The notes beneath the pieces were generated by a model that was not told the DNA's origin, made no database searches, and saw only the letters and a list, made by a program, of their open reading frames with translations. From CALAZP01 sp964410725 (GTDB lineage Bacteria; Bacteroidota; Bacteroidia; Chitinophagales; Saprospiraceae), in the NCBI GenBank assembly GCA_964410725.1, contig CAYPID010000001.1, positions 124,001 to 188,000 on the forward strand: a stretch of DNA of 64,000 nucleotides. The letters are read 5' to 3'. Of the stretch, positions 18,478 to 28,231 are shown piece after piece (positions within the stretch are counted from its first letter, which is position 1; each line of letters begins with the position of its first letter). Made by a program: the position numbers and the translations under genes.

Positions 18478-20142
18478 ATGCAAGATATTGGAATATTTAG
18501 CATCCTAGGCTTAGTATTGGGTGCAATTGTTGGAATAGTAATTTCAAGACTAATAGTTGGAAAAAGGGTCAGCAAAAACATTCAGGATATGAATGCTAAA
18601 GCTGATCTTCAGATAAAAGAAGCTAGATTAACAGCTAAACGGATTGTTGATGAGGCAGAGACCAAAGCTGAGAAAATTGTTTCCAAAGCTGAAGCCAATA
18701 ATGAACGAATCAAGCAAAATAAAATTCAAGAAGCTAAGGAACGTTTCAACAAAATGAGGTCTGAATTTGAGACCGAAAAGGCTGCACACAAACTAGAACT
18801 CAAGGAAAGGGAAATGGAGGTAAAAACCGTTGAACGAGAGCTCCAGATAAAAGTCGAAAAACTGCAAGAACAACAGAATGAATTAGAATCCCGAGAAGCA
18901 GAAGCTAGTGCAATTCGAGAAAATCTAGAAAAACAGCTTAAAATATTAGCCAAAAGGAAAGAAGAGTTGGATTCTGCTAATGAAAAAAGAATAAAAGAAC
19001 TGGAAAACATATCAAAGCTATCAGAGGCTGAAGCCAAAGAACAACTTCTGGAAGCAGTTCAAGCCAAAGCCGAAACGGACGCTATGGCCATAGTTAAAAA
19101 TTCAGTAGAACAAGCTAAAGCTACTGCCAGTAAAGAAGCCAAGAAAATTGTAATTCAAAGCATTCAGCGAATGTGTGCTGAATATACCATAGAAAATACT
19201 GTATCTGTATTTAATTTAGATTCTGACGACCTAAAAGGGCAAATTATTGGAAGGGAAGGAAGAAATATTAGAGCTCTGGAAGCCGCTACTGGGGCAGAAA
19301 TTGTAGTGGACGATACTCCTGAGGCAATTGTTATTTCAAGTTTTGATCCGATCAGAAGGGAAGTTTGTAGGTTAGCCCTTAAAAAATTAGTAGCTGATGG
19401 AAGAATACATCCAGCAAGAATTGAAGAAGTGGTTGCCAAAGTCCGAAAACAGCTTGATGAGCAAATTATGGAAATTGGAGAAAGAACTGTTATCGATTTA
19501 GATCTTCACGGTCTAGATCCATATCTGGTTAAAATGGTGGGGAGGATGAGATTCCGATCTTCTTACGGCCAAAACCTTTTAAAACACTCTATTGAGACGG
19601 CTAATTTGTGTGCTATCATGAGTGCTGAATTAGGGATGTCTCCCAAGCAGATTAAACTTGCCAAAAGAGCAGGGTTACTGCACGATATTGGAAAAGTAGC
19701 TGAAGAAGAATCTGAATTATCACACGCTTTGATGGGAATGAAACTTTGTGAAAAATACAAAGAACACCCTGTGGTATGTAACGCAGTTGGTGCACACCAT
19801 GATGAAGTAGAAATGAACAATATTTTATCTCCTATTATTCAGGCTTGTGATGCAATATCAGGAGCAAGACCTGGTGCTAGAAGAGAAATTTTAGAATCTT
19901 ACTTGAAGAGAATTCACGAGTTAGAAGATTTAGCAATGGGTCATGACGGTGTTCAAAAAGCTTACGCCATGCAAGCTGGACGAGAACTTCGAGTTATAGT
20001 TGAATCAGAAAAGGTTTCAGACCAACGAGCAGATGATCTTTCATTTATGATTTCACAGAAAATTCAGGACGAAATGCAATATCCTGGTCAAATTAAAGTG
20101 ACTGTAATTAGAGAAAAACGGGCAACTACTTATGCCCGATAA
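18478..20142 (+). CDS. rny: Ribonuclease Y
   Basis: A membrane-anchored endoribonuclease that initiates mRNA decay. Domains: one N-terminal transmembrane helix (~residues 5-25), a long coiled coil (~30-215), a KH RNA-binding domain ([15 protein letters not shown]) and a metal-dependent HD phosphohydrolase domain (LLHDIGK, then SHALMGM). The 554-residue length is typical. The start ATG directly precedes the hydrophobic anchor. The last 13 bases overlap the 3' end of convergent batD. With rho, nusA and infB also in the window, the segment is rich in RNA-metabolism functions. Confidence 0.96.
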   Translation: MQDIGIFSILGLVLGAIVGIVISRLIVGKRVSKNIQDMNAKADLQIKEARLTAKRIVDEAETKAEKIVSKAEANNERIKQNKIQEAKERFNKMRSEFETEKAAHKLELKEREMEVKTVERELQIKVEKLQEQQNELESREAEASAIRENLEKQLKILAKRKEELDSANEKRIKELENISKLSEAEAKEQLLEAVQAKAETDAMAIVKNSVEQAKATASKEAKKIVIQSIQRMCAEYTIENTVSVFNLDSDDLKGQIIGREGRNIRALEAATGAEIVVDDTPEAIVISSFDPIRREVCRLALKKLVADGRIHPARIEEVVAKVRKQLDEQIMEIGERTVIDLDLHGLDPYLVKMVGRMRFRSSYGQNLLKHSIETANLCAIMSAELGMSPKQIKLAKRAGLLHDIGKVAEEESELSHALMGMKLCEKYKEHPVVCNAVGAHHDEVEMNNILSPIIQACDAISGARPGARREILESYLKRIHELEDLAMGHDGVQKAYAMQAGRELRVIVESEKVSDQRADDLSFMISQKIQDEMQYPGQIKVTVIREKRATTYAR

Positions 20143-21902
20143 TAATCTTTAGCTAATATTTCAATCTGAGCAATGATGTCAGCTGTATTTTCATACACTG
20201 ACTTCATTGCTTCAGTTTGATTAAGTCCAGCATATAAAGCGCGCTCAGAAGTATCTAATATTCCTAGGAAAATATCAACTTGTTCCTTCGTCAACCCCAT
20301 TCCTAATAATTTATCAGCAATCTGCTCTTTATTGAGCGATGTCTTCGTCATGCCCAACTTATCAGCTAAATAACCCAACATTGCATCCGTTATAGCCCTA
20401 TAAAAAAGGTGACCTTCTCCATTATTTAGATGTCTTTGAGCTTCACTTAACCGCTTTTCTGCAATTTGCCTAGCTTTACGTTGTCTCAAAACAAAACCAC
20501 TTTCCTTATTAGTGTTAGCTCTTGAAAATTTGTAAACCACCAAAATTAATAGTGCAACAAGAGGAGAAAAACTAATGGTATAAAAAGCAGTTGATCCCCA
20601 GGTCAATAGGCCTTGACGTGTCCGTTGAATATCGGTTTTAATGGGTTTCAATTCTAATTTCTTAATATTTTTAGCAGCCTCATCAGGAATATTGACCTCC
20701 GCTAAACTCCTCTGATAGTTAATCCCAGGTTTGATGTCGAAAACAATTGGACCGTCTTTCTTTTGTATATATTCTCCTTGTAACGGGTCAAAATAACTAA
20801 TCGATGGATTGATTTCAAAAGAACCAGGATGCTTGGGAAGGAATAAATATTCGATTACTTTTTTGCCATAGATATTTCCATTAATTTCCAGAGAATTATC
20901 CTCCGTAATTTTTGGGGGATATACCTCAAATTCAGTTGGAAAATCGAATTCAGGTGTGGTAATTCGTTTGATATCCCCTGTACCATCAATCGTGATTTTT
21001 AAAACTATTAAATCATCCGTGGTAGGGTTCGTTTTATTAACCGTAGCCTTAAACTTATAATTACCTACAGCCCCTATAAAATCGTCAGCATTGGTTTTAG
21101 GCAAACTCCTAGCGGTGAGTACTATCTTATTGGTGGCTATACTGATTCTTTTTAATGGTTGGCTGTAAAAAAAACTACCGAAAGGGGACCGACCTCTATC
21201 ATCAGCTATACCCAGTTGCAATTGCATTGGCTCTATTTCTAATTGACCGGCTTGTTGCGGAAAAAGGGCAACTTGCTTTAGTACTTTAGTATAATATTGT
21301 TGGCCATTAATTATCTCTCTCTTAACTTGACTATCAAATTTTAATAGCTCTGATACAAAGAAACCAGGGTATTCAGATTCCTTTAACACATTGATATTAT
21401 CTATATTAATCCGAGTATATAACTTGTATTGAAGCTTGACTTGTTGTCCTACATAAACTTCTTTTTGTTCAATCTCGGCTTTTATAAAATATTCAGCATC
21501 ACCCTTATCTGTGGTTTGCTCAGTAGATTCTAAAACTCTTATTGAAATAGGTTTGGTCTTTAGAATTTGGCCATCCGCTTCTATAGTAGCACTCCCAATA
21601 ACCAAATTCCCGCTTCTTTTAGGCGAAAATAAATAGGTATAAGAAAGCTCCTGCGACCTTCTTCCATTAATAATCGTTGTACTTACCGATCTCGATGGTC
21701 CGGATAAAATATCAAAATCCTCTAAAGAAGGTAACTGAAAGTCTTTACCATTTGCATTTTTCAAGGTAAACCTGACCTCTACATAGTTGCCTTCAAATAT
21801 TTCCCTTGCATCTGTGCTAGCCTCGAATGACACTTGACCAAATACCATTACAGGAATTATTCCCAATAAAATAATCCCCAAATCTTTCAATTTACACTTC
21901 AT
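20130..21902 (-). CDS. batD: BatD family protein
   Basis: Last gene of the Bat (aerotolerance) operon. An N-terminal signal sequence is followed by a long predicted beta-rich periplasmic region of about 430 residues (BatD / oxygen-tolerance domain), one transmembrane helix ([19 protein letters not shown]) and a cytoplasmic helical tail. I start at the ATG reading MKCKLKDLG. It overlaps the batC stop by one base (TAATG), implying translational coupling; a TTG two codons earlier is less likely. Bat proteins have been linked to stress or oxygen tolerance, though the mechanism is unresolved. Confidence 0.9.
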   Translation of the reverse strand: MKCKLKDLGIILLGIIPVMVFGQVSFEASTDAREIFEGNYVEVRFTLKNANGKDFQLPSLEDFDILSGPSRSVSTTIINGRRSQELSYTYLFSPKRSGNLVIGSATIEADGQILKTKPISIRVLESTEQTTDKGDAEYFIKAEIEQKEVYVGQQVKLQYKLYTRINIDNINVLKESEYPGFFVSELLKFDSQVKREIINGQQYYTKVLKQVALFPQQAGQLEIEPMQLQLGIADDRGRSPFGSFFYSQPLKRISIATNKIVLTARSLPKTNADDFIGAVGNYKFKATVNKTNPTTDDLIVLKITIDGTGDIKRITTPEFDFPTEFEVYPPKITEDNSLEINGNIYGKKVIEYLFLPKHPGSFEINPSISYFDPLQGEYIQKKDGPIVFDIKPGINYQRSLAEVNIPDEAAKNIKKLELKPIKTDIQRTRQGLLTWGSTAFYTISFSPLVALLILVVYKFSRANTNKESGFVLRQRKARQIAEKRLSEAQRHLNNGEGHLFYRAITDAMLGYLADKLGMTKTSLNKEQIADKLLGMGLTKEQVDIFLGILDTSERALYAGLNQTEAMKSVYENTADIIAQIEILAKDYYRA

Positions 21903-22627
21903 TACCAATCTTTTTTGGGTTTACCCTTACCCTTTGATTCCTTCTTTTGGTTTTCCTGTACTTTTTTCTCCTCTTCAGCTGCAATTTTTAATAATTGCTC
22001 CGCCTCCTCCTTTGTTAATTGAATATCACTCTGCTCGCCCTCACCATCCTGCTCTTCTGATTCCGTAGGCGTAGGTGCCGGTTGCTGATCCTCGTTATTT
22101 TGATTCGGTTCTTGCTCTTGATTTTGTTGATTTTCCTGATCCTGATTTTCTTGTTGGTCTTGTTGTTGTTGGTTTTGTTGCTGCTGTTCCTGTTGCTGGA
22201 GATAATACTTGGCTAAAGCATAATTGTGCTGTGTAGATTTATCTCCCGGATTAATTTTTAGGGCCTCCTTATAGGACGCAATACTTTTATCAAAAGCCTT
22301 ACTTTCAAAATAGGCATTCCCCAAATTATGATAAGCGTTAGCTTTTATATTATCATTATCGGTCTCTTGGATAGCAGATTGGTATTTAGCGATAGCCTCA
22401 TCAAATCTACTCTGCTGGTAAATAGCATTTCCTAAATTGAAATGCCCTTTTTCCGAAGGGTCCTTTCCAATAGCCCTTCTGTATGATTCTTCAGCTTCAG
22501 TAAACTTTTGTGCTTCGTAGCTTTTATCTCCATTCCTCAAAAAACGGTGAGAGCTTTGAGCAGGAACTAATGAAATCGTTCCAAATACTCCAATAATTAA
22601 TATTTTAATTCGAAGTGTCATGGTCAT
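21902..22627 (-). CDS. batC: BatC-like TPR protein
   Basis: A 241-residue exported protein. A signal sequence is followed by about three TPR motifs (residues ~28-145: FNLGNAIYQQ, YHNLGNAYFE, HNYALAKYYL). Then comes a low-complexity Gln/Asn/Glu tract (~150-200) and a short charged helix ending in KGKGKPKKDW. TPRs normally mediate protein contacts, and the polar tract may be a flexible tether. The start overlaps the batB end by about 20 bases (an ATG two codons later is equally possible). Confidence 0.85.
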   Translation of the reverse strand: MTMTLRIKILIIGVFGTISLVPAQSSHRFLRNGDKSYEAQKFTEAEESYRRAIGKDPSEKGHFNLGNAIYQQSRFDEAIAKYQSAIQETDNDNIKANAYHNLGNAYFESKAFDKSIASYKEALKINPGDKSTQHNYALAKYYLQQQEQQQQNQQQQDQQENQDQENQQNQEQEPNQNNEDQQPAPTPTESEEQDGEGEQSDIQLTKEEAEQLLKIAAEEEKKVQENQKKESKGKGKPKKDW

Positions 22628-23660
22628 CTGAGTTTGAAAATATATCTATAGATGTTTTCTTAGCGGTCTTTCCATTGGGAATGAGAAAATCAAGTAATAA
22701 AAATATGAACCCAAATGCTGCGAAATACTGGAAATAACTCTCGTAATCTGTAAACTCAATTTGCTCGAATTCCTGCTGCTCAATATCTGACATACTATTT
22801 AAAAGACTTCCTATAAAATTTTCATTCCCAGTTTGAATGGTATAACTTTTACCATTCCCTGCATCAGCCAAACTAGATAGCATTTCTGTATTTAATCGAG
22901 TCAAAACGGGGTTACCTGAATTATCTCTTTTGTAATCCATTCTTCCTCTTACAGCTACTGGAATATAAGTCCCGTCTTGAGTTCCTATTCCTATAGTGTA
23001 AATTCGCAATCCCTTATTGGCAGCCTCCCTAGCACCTTCTAAAGCGCCGTCCTCATGATCTTCTCCATCTGTGACCAAAATTAATGCCCTACTTTTACTG
23101 GCTTTAGGATCAAAAGACTGTTCCGCTAGGGTAATGGCTTCGCCAAAAATGGTTCCTTGAGTGGGAAGTGCGGTCGGATTCAAAGCTCCCAGAGTCAAAT
23201 CTAAAGCATTGTAGTCAGTAGTCAAAGGAACTTGCAAATAGGCATTACCAGCAAATACAATTAGGCCTATTCTATTCCCTTTTAAGGCTCCTATAAGTTC
23301 AGATATTAGCCTCTTTGCCCGTTCCAATCGATTAGGTAAAACGTCTGCAGCCAACATACTAGTGGATAAATCTAATGCTAATATTACATCAATTCCTTTA
23401 CGCTCTGACATTTGAGTTTTGGTACCCCACTGCGGATTAGCCAATGTAAAAATTAAAAAAACCGCTCCAGCCATTTTGAATAATGTCTTGGTCAATCTTC
23501 TTTTGGCATGGTAATTTTTAAGCATGGCCTTAAGTAAGGCAGGACTTCCAAATTTTTCCAACCAATAATCCTTTCGCTTCGCCCAAATTATGCTTACCAC
23601 CAAAAAAATAGGTGGGAAAATCAATAAAAGCAAAATTTCAGGATGATCGAATCTAAACAT
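22605..23660 (-). CDS. batB: BatB, membrane-anchored von Willebrand factor A protein
   Basis: 351 residues with hydrophobic segments near 8-26 and 61-78, then a VWA domain whose MIDAS motif DLSTS sits at 97-101, and a C-terminal transmembrane helix (YFQYFAAFGFIFLLLDFLI). The topology places the VWA domain between membrane segments. The MIDAS motif predicts Mg2+-dependent protein binding. Its layout is nearly superimposable on BatA next door, indicating an old duplication. The gap to batA is 2 bases. Confidence 0.92.
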   Translation of the reverse strand: MFRFDHPEILLLLIFPPIFLVVSIIWAKRKDYWLEKFGSPALLKAMLKNYHAKRRLTKTLFKMAGAVFLIFTLANPQWGTKTQMSERKGIDVILALDLSTSMLAADVLPNRLERAKRLISELIGALKGNRIGLIVFAGNAYLQVPLTTDYNALDLTLGALNPTALPTQGTIFGEAITLAEQSFDPKASKSRALILVTDGEDHEDGALEGAREAANKGLRIYTIGIGTQDGTYIPVAVRGRMDYKRDNSGNPVLTRLNTEMLSSLADAGNGKSYTIQTGNENFIGSLLNSMSDIEQQEFEQIEFTDYESYFQYFAAFGFIFLLLDFLIPNGKTAKKTSIDIFSNSDDHDTSN

Positions 23661-23662
23661 GA

Positions 23663-24658
23663 TTATAGAATTATTCTCCCCAAAAACAAACCAATTAATA
23701 ATTCAAGTACCAAACCAATTACGGCACCAATGGCCCAAGGCAAATAGGCATCTTCAAATCTACGGGTAACTGTAACTTCCATTTTGGTCTTTTCCAATTC
23801 ATCTATCTGACCGTAGATACGCTCTAACATTTCAGCAGTAGTTGCTCTATAATAACTTCCACCTGTTAAATTAGCGATTTGCCTTAATAAATCTTCGTCA
23901 ATTTCTACTCTTGCAAGCCCAAAAATATACCGTCCATCGCTTCTTCTACTTACAGGACTCATTGCGTCACCCTGCGTTCCAACCCCTATGGTATAAACTT
24001 TGATTCCGAATTCCTTTGCGATTTCTGCAGCAGTAATGGGTTTGACGTATCCCTCATTATTAACTCCATCTGTTAACAGAATCACCACTTTACTTTTAGC
24101 TTCACTTTCTTTCAATCGATTAATTGCAGTGGCAAGCCCCATCCCTATTGCGGTGCCATCTCTTAGTTTCCCACACTCTAATTCCAATAAAAATTTGTTG
24201 ACAATATTGTGGTCACTAGTCAAAGGGCACATCGAAAAAGCTTCTCCACTAAAAACAGTCAACCCTATTCTATCATAAGGCCTCTTATTAACAAAATCTA
24301 CCGCAACCTTTTTACTGGCCTCCAACCGATCTGGTTTGAAATCCTGTGCTAACATGCTAGAGGATAAATCCATTGCCAATACAATATCAATTCCCTCGGC
24401 ATTAATCTCCTCTTCTTTAAAAATATACTGTGGTCTAGCTAAAACCACAATCAACAGAGCCAATACAAGCAGTCTTATATATGGCCTGATTCGAAACAAA
24501 ACAATTCGCCAGGTCCATTTTACAGGAATATTATTTAATCCCGTGAAAGAAAATCGAACCTCTTTTTGCTTTGTTTTTTTTACATATAAAAACCAGAATA
24601 CTGGAATTAACACCAATAAAAAAAGCCAATTAGGTTGATAGAATACGATATTATTCAT
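23663..24658 (-). CDS. batA: BatA, membrane-anchored von Willebrand factor A protein
   Basis: 331 residues with N-terminal hydrophobic segments (~8-26 and 60-75), a VWA domain with MIDAS DLSSS at 97-101 (the same offset as in BatB), a threonine metal ligand region LRDGTAIGMG, and a C-terminal membrane helix (WAIGAVIGLVLELLIGLFLG). It probably pairs with BatB, and MoxR-type ATPases commonly act on VWA partners. The start overlaps the upstream stop by one base (TAATG). Confidence 0.92.
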   Translation of the reverse strand: MNNIVFYQPNWLFLLVLIPVFWFLYVKKTKQKEVRFSFTGLNNIPVKWTWRIVLFRIRPYIRLLVLALLIVVLARPQYIFKEEEINAEGIDIVLAMDLSSSMLAQDFKPDRLEASKKVAVDFVNKRPYDRIGLTVFSGEAFSMCPLTSDHNIVNKFLLELECGKLRDGTAIGMGLATAINRLKESEAKSKVVILLTDGVNNEGYVKPITAAEIAKEFGIKVYTIGVGTQGDAMSPVSRRSDGRYIFGLARVEIDEDLLRQIANLTGGSYYRATTAEMLERIYGQIDELEKTKMEVTVTRRFEDAYLPWAIGAVIGLVLELLIGLFLGRIIL

Positions 24659-25656
24659 TACGCTTCCTCTGAGTTTTCTTCAGTTTCATTTAATTTTTTA
24701 GCAACACGGGTATCTGCCTTTAAGTGACTTTCTAATGTTTTTTCTTCTTCCTGCAAGTTAACTAGGTTGATAACCCTTTTAACCTGATTATAAAAGTCCA
24801 TATGGAATCCTGCATCTGTCTGAAGCTTGGCAAACTTTATCATCTCTGCTTTTTCCATATTTTTGAAAAAAGAATTCAAGACTTCTTGCTCTAATCCGAT
24901 TAATCGAACGATTTCCTTCACTTCCTTTAAAGTAGACTCTAAAGCTGGTTGCTTATATATTTCCTCCAAATAACCTCTAAAAATGAAACTTAACTCAAAA
25001 TGAAATTCCTTGATGGTACCCTCAGCTAAATGTTGAGTAACATCTAGAGCTTCCAATCTCTGAATTGCTCTTTGGTAAGGGGTTCTAGAATCTTTATTTT
25101 CATTTGCTTCTAAATTTTTTCTTCCCCTTCTCTTTTTAATAAATAAAAATAAGCCTATCAGAAAAGCTCCTAATAAAATTCCTGCCAAATAAGGTAAGAT
25201 ATCCTCTAATCCTATTGGTTCTTTTATTATTTCTTTAATGGGCATTAGAGTTACATCTGCTGATTCCAATGGCAAAAGTGCAACCTCAAAAGCAGGCGAA
25301 GTACTGTAGAAAGTATCCAAAGCATTTCCAACGCTTATAACTACCGGGATTTTAGGGATGAAATGATACCCTGTATCAAATGATGTAAGGGTCAATTCCT
25401 TTTCAAAAAAATTACCATTATCCGTTTTCAGTACCTCGTAATCCTTTTCTCCAAGAACCTCTATAAAATTGGCGTTATTTAACTCAGACAAGTCAACCTG
25501 AACAATAGAACCATCAAGTGGATAGGCCACTTTGATACTTAAACGAAATTGATCTCCAGTAATGATGGAGGTGCTATCTAGTGTAGAAGTAACCTTTACC
25601 TGACTTAGCCCAACTGTGGGAATCAATAATACCAACAACCATTTCAACCTCATCAT
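24658..25656 (-). CDS. Bat-operon membrane protein (BatD-like N-terminal region)
   Basis: 332 residues: a signal sequence, a beta-rich extracytoplasmic half of ~130 residues that loosely resembles the start of BatD, one transmembrane helix (~155-172, LAGILLGAFLIGLFLFI), a basic stop-transfer KKRRGRK and a helical cytoplasmic half. Proteins with this plan often sit between DUF58 and batA in Bacteroidota and are usually left unnamed. The position and 4-base overlap with the DUF58 gene tie it to the Bat system. Its specific role is unknown. Confidence 0.75.
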   Translation of the reverse strand: MMRLKWLLVLLIPTVGLSQVKVTSTLDSTSIITGDQFRLSIKVAYPLDGSIVQVDLSELNNANFIEVLGEKDYEVLKTDNGNFFEKELTLTSFDTGYHFIPKIPVVISVGNALDTFYSTSPAFEVALLPLESADVTLMPIKEIIKEPIGLEDILPYLAGILLGAFLIGLFLFIKKRRGRKNLEANENKDSRTPYQRAIQRLEALDVTQHLAEGTIKEFHFELSFIFRGYLEEIYKQPALESTLKEVKEIVRLIGLEQEVLNSFFKNMEKAEMIKFAKLQTDAGFHMDFYNQVKRVINLVNLQEEEKTLESHLKADTRVAKKLNETEENSEEA

Positions 25657-26522
25657 GCCGTTCTCTTTTGAAAAAAGTTTATCAGTACTTTAATATAATC
25701 ACCGTCTGTGGGAATAGTCACCAAATCAGCTCTTGTGGACCGAAAAGATTTTTCTAAATAATTTAATTCCTCCATTCTAAATTGAGAAAAATGATTTTTA
25801 TACGCAGCCGTATTGGTATCAATAAGGACCTCTCTTCCAGTTTCCAAATCTACTGCTGGAATCAAACCCAGTCCGGGTAATGCCATTTCCATTTCATCGA
25901 AAACTCGGATACCAACCACATCGTGTTTTCGAGATGCCACCCTTAATGGTTGTAAATAATGTGCGTCTTGAAAATCTGATAGTAAAAAACAAATACTTCG
26001 TTTTTTAATGGCATTGGTAAAGTACTGCAATGCCAATGCTAGATCGGTTCCTTTTCCTTTCGGTTCGATATTCAATAATTCCCTAATAATGAAAAGGATG
26101 TGTTGTTTTCCCTTTTTTGGGGGAATAAATTGCTCAATTCTATCGGTAAAAATAATGGCTCCCACCTTATCATTGTTATTGATGGCTGAAAAAGCCAACA
26201 AAGCTGAAATTTCCAGCATGATATCTCTTTTCATAGCATGCTGAGTGCCAAAAAAAGATGATCCACTTAGGTCTATCAATAGCATTACGGTTAGTTCTCG
26301 CTCTTCTTCAAATATTTTTACATGGGGAGCTCCCGTTCTTGCCGTTACATTCCAATCAATATTTCGAACATCATCTCCATATTGGTATTCCCTCACTTCA
26401 CTGAAAGACATGCCTTTACCTTTAAAAGCACTGTGGTATTCTCCAGAAAAAATCTGCTTGCTTAACCCCCTTGTTTTAATTTCAATTCGCCTAACCTTTT
26501 TTAGCAATTCTTTGGTTTCCAT
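25653..26522 (-). CDS. DUF58 domain protein of the Bat operon
   Basis: 289 residues and no obvious membrane segment. It has the DUF58 signature GDDVRNIDWNVTARTG (~48-63), followed by a VWA-like fold with MIDAS-like DLSGSS near residue 84. DUF58 proteins regularly accompany MoxR ATPases, and here it follows moxR by 26 bases. Probably a cytoplasmic partner or adaptor between MoxR and the membrane VWA proteins; that part is inference from operon structure. Confidence 0.9.
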   Translation of the reverse strand: METKELLKKVRRIEIKTRGLSKQIFSGEYHSAFKGKGMSFSEVREYQYGDDVRNIDWNVTARTGAPHVKIFEEERELTVMLLIDLSGSSFFGTQHAMKRDIMLEISALLAFSAINNNDKVGAIIFTDRIEQFIPPKKGKQHILFIIRELLNIEPKGKGTDLALALQYFTNAIKKRSICFLLSDFQDAHYLQPLRVASRKHDVVGIRVFDEMEMALPGLGLIPAVDLETGREVLIDTNTAAYKNHFSQFRMEELNYLEKSFRSTRADLVTIPTDGDYIKVLINFFQKRTA

Positions 26523-26548
26523 CTGGTTTTCGATTGTCAGCCAATTAT

Positions 26549-27544
26549 TTAAGGAACTTCAACTGCATCAATAATCTTATGGATGATATCTTCCTGAGTA
26601 ATATTCTCAGCTTCAGCTTCGTAAGTCAATCCGATTCTATGGCGTAAAACATCGGGAGCCACATTTCTTATATCTTCGGGAATCACAAATCCCCGCCTGT
26701 TTAAAAATGCATTAGCTTTTGCTGCCTGAGCAATACTTATACTAGCTCTAGGAGAACCCCCAAAATTAATAAGTGGCTCTAAATCTCCCAGACCATAATC
26801 TCTAGGTTTTCTGGATGCAAAGACCAAATCCAGCAGATATTGCTCTATTTTTTCATCCATATAGATTTTTCTAACTGACTTTCTCGCATTTAAAATTTCT
26901 TCCATAGATACAACAGCATTGACCTTATTTTCATTTGGCTCAGATAGATTCCTCCTAATAATCATTCTTTCATCCTCAATCTCTGGATAATCAATTTTCA
27001 CCTTTAACATAAATCTATCCACTTGTGCTTCTGGTAGTGGGTATGTACCTTCCTGATCAACTGGGTTTTGAGTAGCTAAAACCAAAAAAGGTTCAGTCAA
27101 ATTGAATGTTTGATTACCTATGGTCACCTGCCTTTCCTGCATGGCTTCTAATAAAGCACTCTGTACTTTGGCAGGTGCTCTGTTAATTTCGTCTGCGAGG
27201 ACAAAATTGGCAAAAATGGGACCTTTATGAGGTTCAAATTTGTTTTCTTTTTGATTATAAATCATGGTTCCCACAATATCCGCTGGTAACAAATCCGGAG
27301 TAAACTGGATCCTACTAAAATGCCCATTTACTGCAGAAGCCAAAGTTTTGATAGCTAAAGTTTTGGCTAGACCAGGCATTCCTTCTAGGAGGATGTGACC
27401 ACTTGTCAAAAGGCCTAATAACAATCTCTCAAGCATATTGCTTTGGCCAACAATCACCTTTTCAGTTTCACCCTTTATTTTTTCCACAAATGCACTGTCC
27501 AAATAGATTTGTTGGTTGAGCGCCTCTATATTTACCGTCTCCAT
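26549..27544 (-). CDS. MoxR-family AAA+ ATPase
   Basis: First gene of the Bat operon. The 331-residue AAA+ protein has Walker A GMPGLAKT at 55-62, Walker B FVLADEINRAP, and the ATQNPVDQEGTYPLPEAQ motif with sensor residues typical of MoxR. MoxR ATPases are thought to be chaperones that activate VWA-containing partners, and BatA and BatB downstream carry such domains. The start METVNIE follows an AT-rich gap of about 60 bases in which I see no exact TAnnTTTG element. Confidence 0.93.
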   Translation of the reverse strand: METVNIEALNQQIYLDSAFVEKIKGETEKVIVGQSNMLERLLLGLLTSGHILLEGMPGLAKTLAIKTLASAVNGHFSRIQFTPDLLPADIVGTMIYNQKENKFEPHKGPIFANFVLADEINRAPAKVQSALLEAMQERQVTIGNQTFNLTEPFLVLATQNPVDQEGTYPLPEAQVDRFMLKVKIDYPEIEDERMIIRRNLSEPNENKVNAVVSMEEILNARKSVRKIYMDEKIEQYLLDLVFASRKPRDYGLGDLEPLINFGGSPRASISIAQAAKANAFLNRRGFVIPEDIRNVAPDVLRHRIGLTYEAEAENITQEDIIHKIIDAVEVP

Positions 27545-27606
27545 AATTTAGGTTGGTTTTTTTGTTCAAATTTCAAAAACGTAATCTAACAGTAGTGGTT
27601 TAATTT

Positions 27607-27975
27607 TTAACTATTTCTTAACGCTTGACTGCTCTTGGCTCCAGCACTCTTTTTCAATGAGTCTAATAAAGGTCGAACCTTTTCATAAGCTTCATCCACT
27701 TTTACTTCCGGCCTCTGAGGTTTCTCGGGAACAAGGGGTACTGTGGTGTTAATTTTCATCCGCCTAATCTCTTCAAGCATAATTGAATCCGCTAATAAAA
27801 CTGCCCTTTCTAATACCTGCTTTTGACATACCTCTTCCCTAACCTGAATAAAATTTTTTACTCGCTTCTCCACATCCTCCTCTATCATTTTCTGAATGAT
27901 TAAATCTTTGGTCTGTGAATTATCACAGGACAGAAAAAAAAATATTACCAGCGTTAGCCCTAAAGATATTCTCAT
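27607..27975 (-). CDS. Small helical lipoprotein (pair member 1)
   Basis: 122 residues, with a signal sequence ending in lipobox LSC (Cys17), then a charged, probably helical region and a Pro-rich spacer (VPLVPEKPQRPEV). I do not recognise a family. The mature part carries a second cysteine at 50 followed at a fixed distance by ADSI (Asp63-Ser64). The upstream neighbour shows the same Cys, 12 residues, Asp-Ser arrangement, suggesting duplication. Its ATG directly follows the neighbour's stop codon. Both lie downstream of lptB. Confidence 0.7.
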   Translation of the reverse strand: MRISLGLTLVIFFFLSCDNSQTKDLIIQKMIEEDVEKRVKNFIQVREEVCQKQVLERAVLLADSIMLEEIRRMKINTTVPLVPEKPQRPEVKVDEAYEKVRPLLDSLKKSAGAKSSQALRNS

Positions 27976-28224
27976 TTACTTTATTCTTTCCCTCAATTTT
28001 TTTTCTTCTTCTTTTCTCACTTTTAAAACAGAATCCAATGCAACCTGGACGTTTGCCTCAAAATTAACCATACACATACTGTCCAGACTATCTCTTAGTC
28101 CTTTTATAGCAATCAAGTACAAAGTATCCGATTGATCCCTGTGAAACCTATTCATTTCAATTGGAATGTCAGATGACCCGCAAGCGCTTAAAAATAATCC
28201 AAGAAAAAGGTAACCTATCTTCAT
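27976..28224 (-). CDS. Small helical lipoprotein (pair member 2)
   Basis: 82 residues, with a signal sequence and lipobox LSAC (Cys15), then a charged helical domain ending in a Lys/Glu/Arg-rich tail. A second cysteine at 51 is followed 12 residues later by DSV (Asp64-Ser65), matching the spacing in the downstream lipoprotein. No family is recognised. It starts 7 bases after the lptB stop, so it belongs to the glucosaminidase / outer-membrane protein / lptB transcription unit. Confidence 0.7.
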   Translation of the reverse strand: MKIGYLFLGLFLSACGSSDIPIEMNRFHRDQSDTLYLIAIKGLRDSLDSMCMVNFEANVQVALDSVLKVRKEEEKKLRERIK

Positions 28225-28231
28225 GAACTTC

